Position numbers and translations under genes: made by a program. The notes under the pieces were generated by a model that saw nothing but the letters and a program-made list of their open reading frames with translations, made no database searches and was not told where the DNA came from. This document shows positions 63,357 through 64,000 of a stretch of 64,000 nt of DNA, piece after piece. Numbering within the stretch: the first letter of the stretch is position 1; each line of letters opens with the position of its first letter. Source of the stretch: Mastigias papua (Eukaryota > Cnidaria > Scyphozoa > Rhizostomeae > Mastigiidae); the NCBI GenBank assembly GCA_964019165.1, contig OZ025274.1:11828407-11892406 (forward strand), given 5' to 3'.

Positions 63357-63381
63357 CTGTAAAAGTCATAATATTTACCAA

Positions 63382-64000
63382 CGAGCCATATAATTTATCG
63401 AAAATTTATAGGGTATGATGATAAAAAGGCAGTTTTTGCAGAAGAAGTGTGCCTCTCGATTGGCTGCAGTACACACTTTTTTTAACTGGCGTTATCCGAC
63501 GCTTCATACCCTGACGAGTGTCGGGCGAAAAAAGCTTTTCAGCATGTTTAAAAAATGTTACCGCTTTTCCTGTTATAGTGAAACACTTTTTTAAATAAGA
63601 ATGTAATCTACAAGAATATTAAGGCTCAAAGTCTCTGAAATTTAAGAATAAGTTAAGAGTCATGCAAGGTTCAAGCTTCATTATGGGTTAGGCTTTTAGG
63701 TTATTTGAGATGTCTTTAGGTAACAAAGCAAGTGCGAGCTTAAATTTCTCCGGTCTGGGAGTCATTATGCTATGATACGAAACAAAAACGCTTCGGGGAG
63801 TGTCCATGAAAACACTTTTTAATGTTATCTATGGAAGCATTAATGCTCAAAATCGCTAATAGTTAAGAATTTAACCAAATCTTCGTGCAAATGATTTTGT
63901 ATGATGATGAAAATGTACTGGAAACTACCATAGGACTAATTTGAAATCAACTCTAAAATTCATTCGTACATCTGAGCGTCTCTTGCAACTCTAGGGTAAT
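63382..64000. other. right edge, nothing identified
   Basis: No exon, RNA gene or clear repeat seen. If the exon ending at 63097 is real, this is its preceding intron. Confidence 0.4.

Overview
The window is animal (metazoan) nuclear DNA. Its genes are split into many short exons with GT/AG introns, and their closest recognisable relatives are animal proteins: ABHD2, LZTR1, and a secreted protein with a fibronectin type II domain. The DNA is AT-rich, has very long (TA)n arrays, and its introns and spacers are full of Penelope-like, hAT-like, TTAA-type and tRNA-derived repeats. An invertebrate, perhaps an early-branching one, fits best. The sequence alone does not let me name the phylum.

Layout: (1) 781-8993, plus strand, an eight-exon ABHD2-type serine hydrolase whose spliced length (431 aa) and catalytic triad match the vertebrate enzyme almost residue for residue. 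(2) 8994-19679, no gene seen; it holds repeat copies, including a Penelope-type ribozyme-like motif and a hAT-like element. (3) 19680-22782, plus strand, a compact two-exon gene for a 74-residue secreted peptide I do not recognise, with a TATA box and initiator at canonical spacing. (4) 23774-33543, minus strand, a seven-exon gene for a 915-residue secreted protein: signal peptide, AbfB-type beta-trefoil, long Lys/Gln/Ala-rich and then His-rich linkers, a second trefoil-like exon, one fibronectin type II domain and a short Cys-containing tail. (5) 33544-37027, intergenic, with a Penelope-like retroelement remnant (endonuclease C-terminus) flanked by inverted arms that each carry a hammerhead-like core. 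(6) 37028-61818, minus strand, LZTR1: 23 coding exons giving 780 residues (six kelch repeats, BTB-BACK, BTB-BACK), including a 23-nt micro-exon. Its introns hold two MITEs, a tRNA pseudogene or SINE head, a 21-bp minisatellite and a 311-bp (TA)n array. (7) 61819-64000, the upstream region of LZTR1, a possible isolated first exon, and at the right edge a possible terminal exon resembling the last exon of gene 4.

The genes do not form a pathway. ABHD2 is a membrane-anchored lipid hydrolase, LZTR1 is a CUL3 substrate adaptor acting on RAS-family GTPases, and the two secreted genes probably act outside the cell. All exon models come from reading open frames, splice consensus, intron phase and remembered family sequence. 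None is backed by transcripts.
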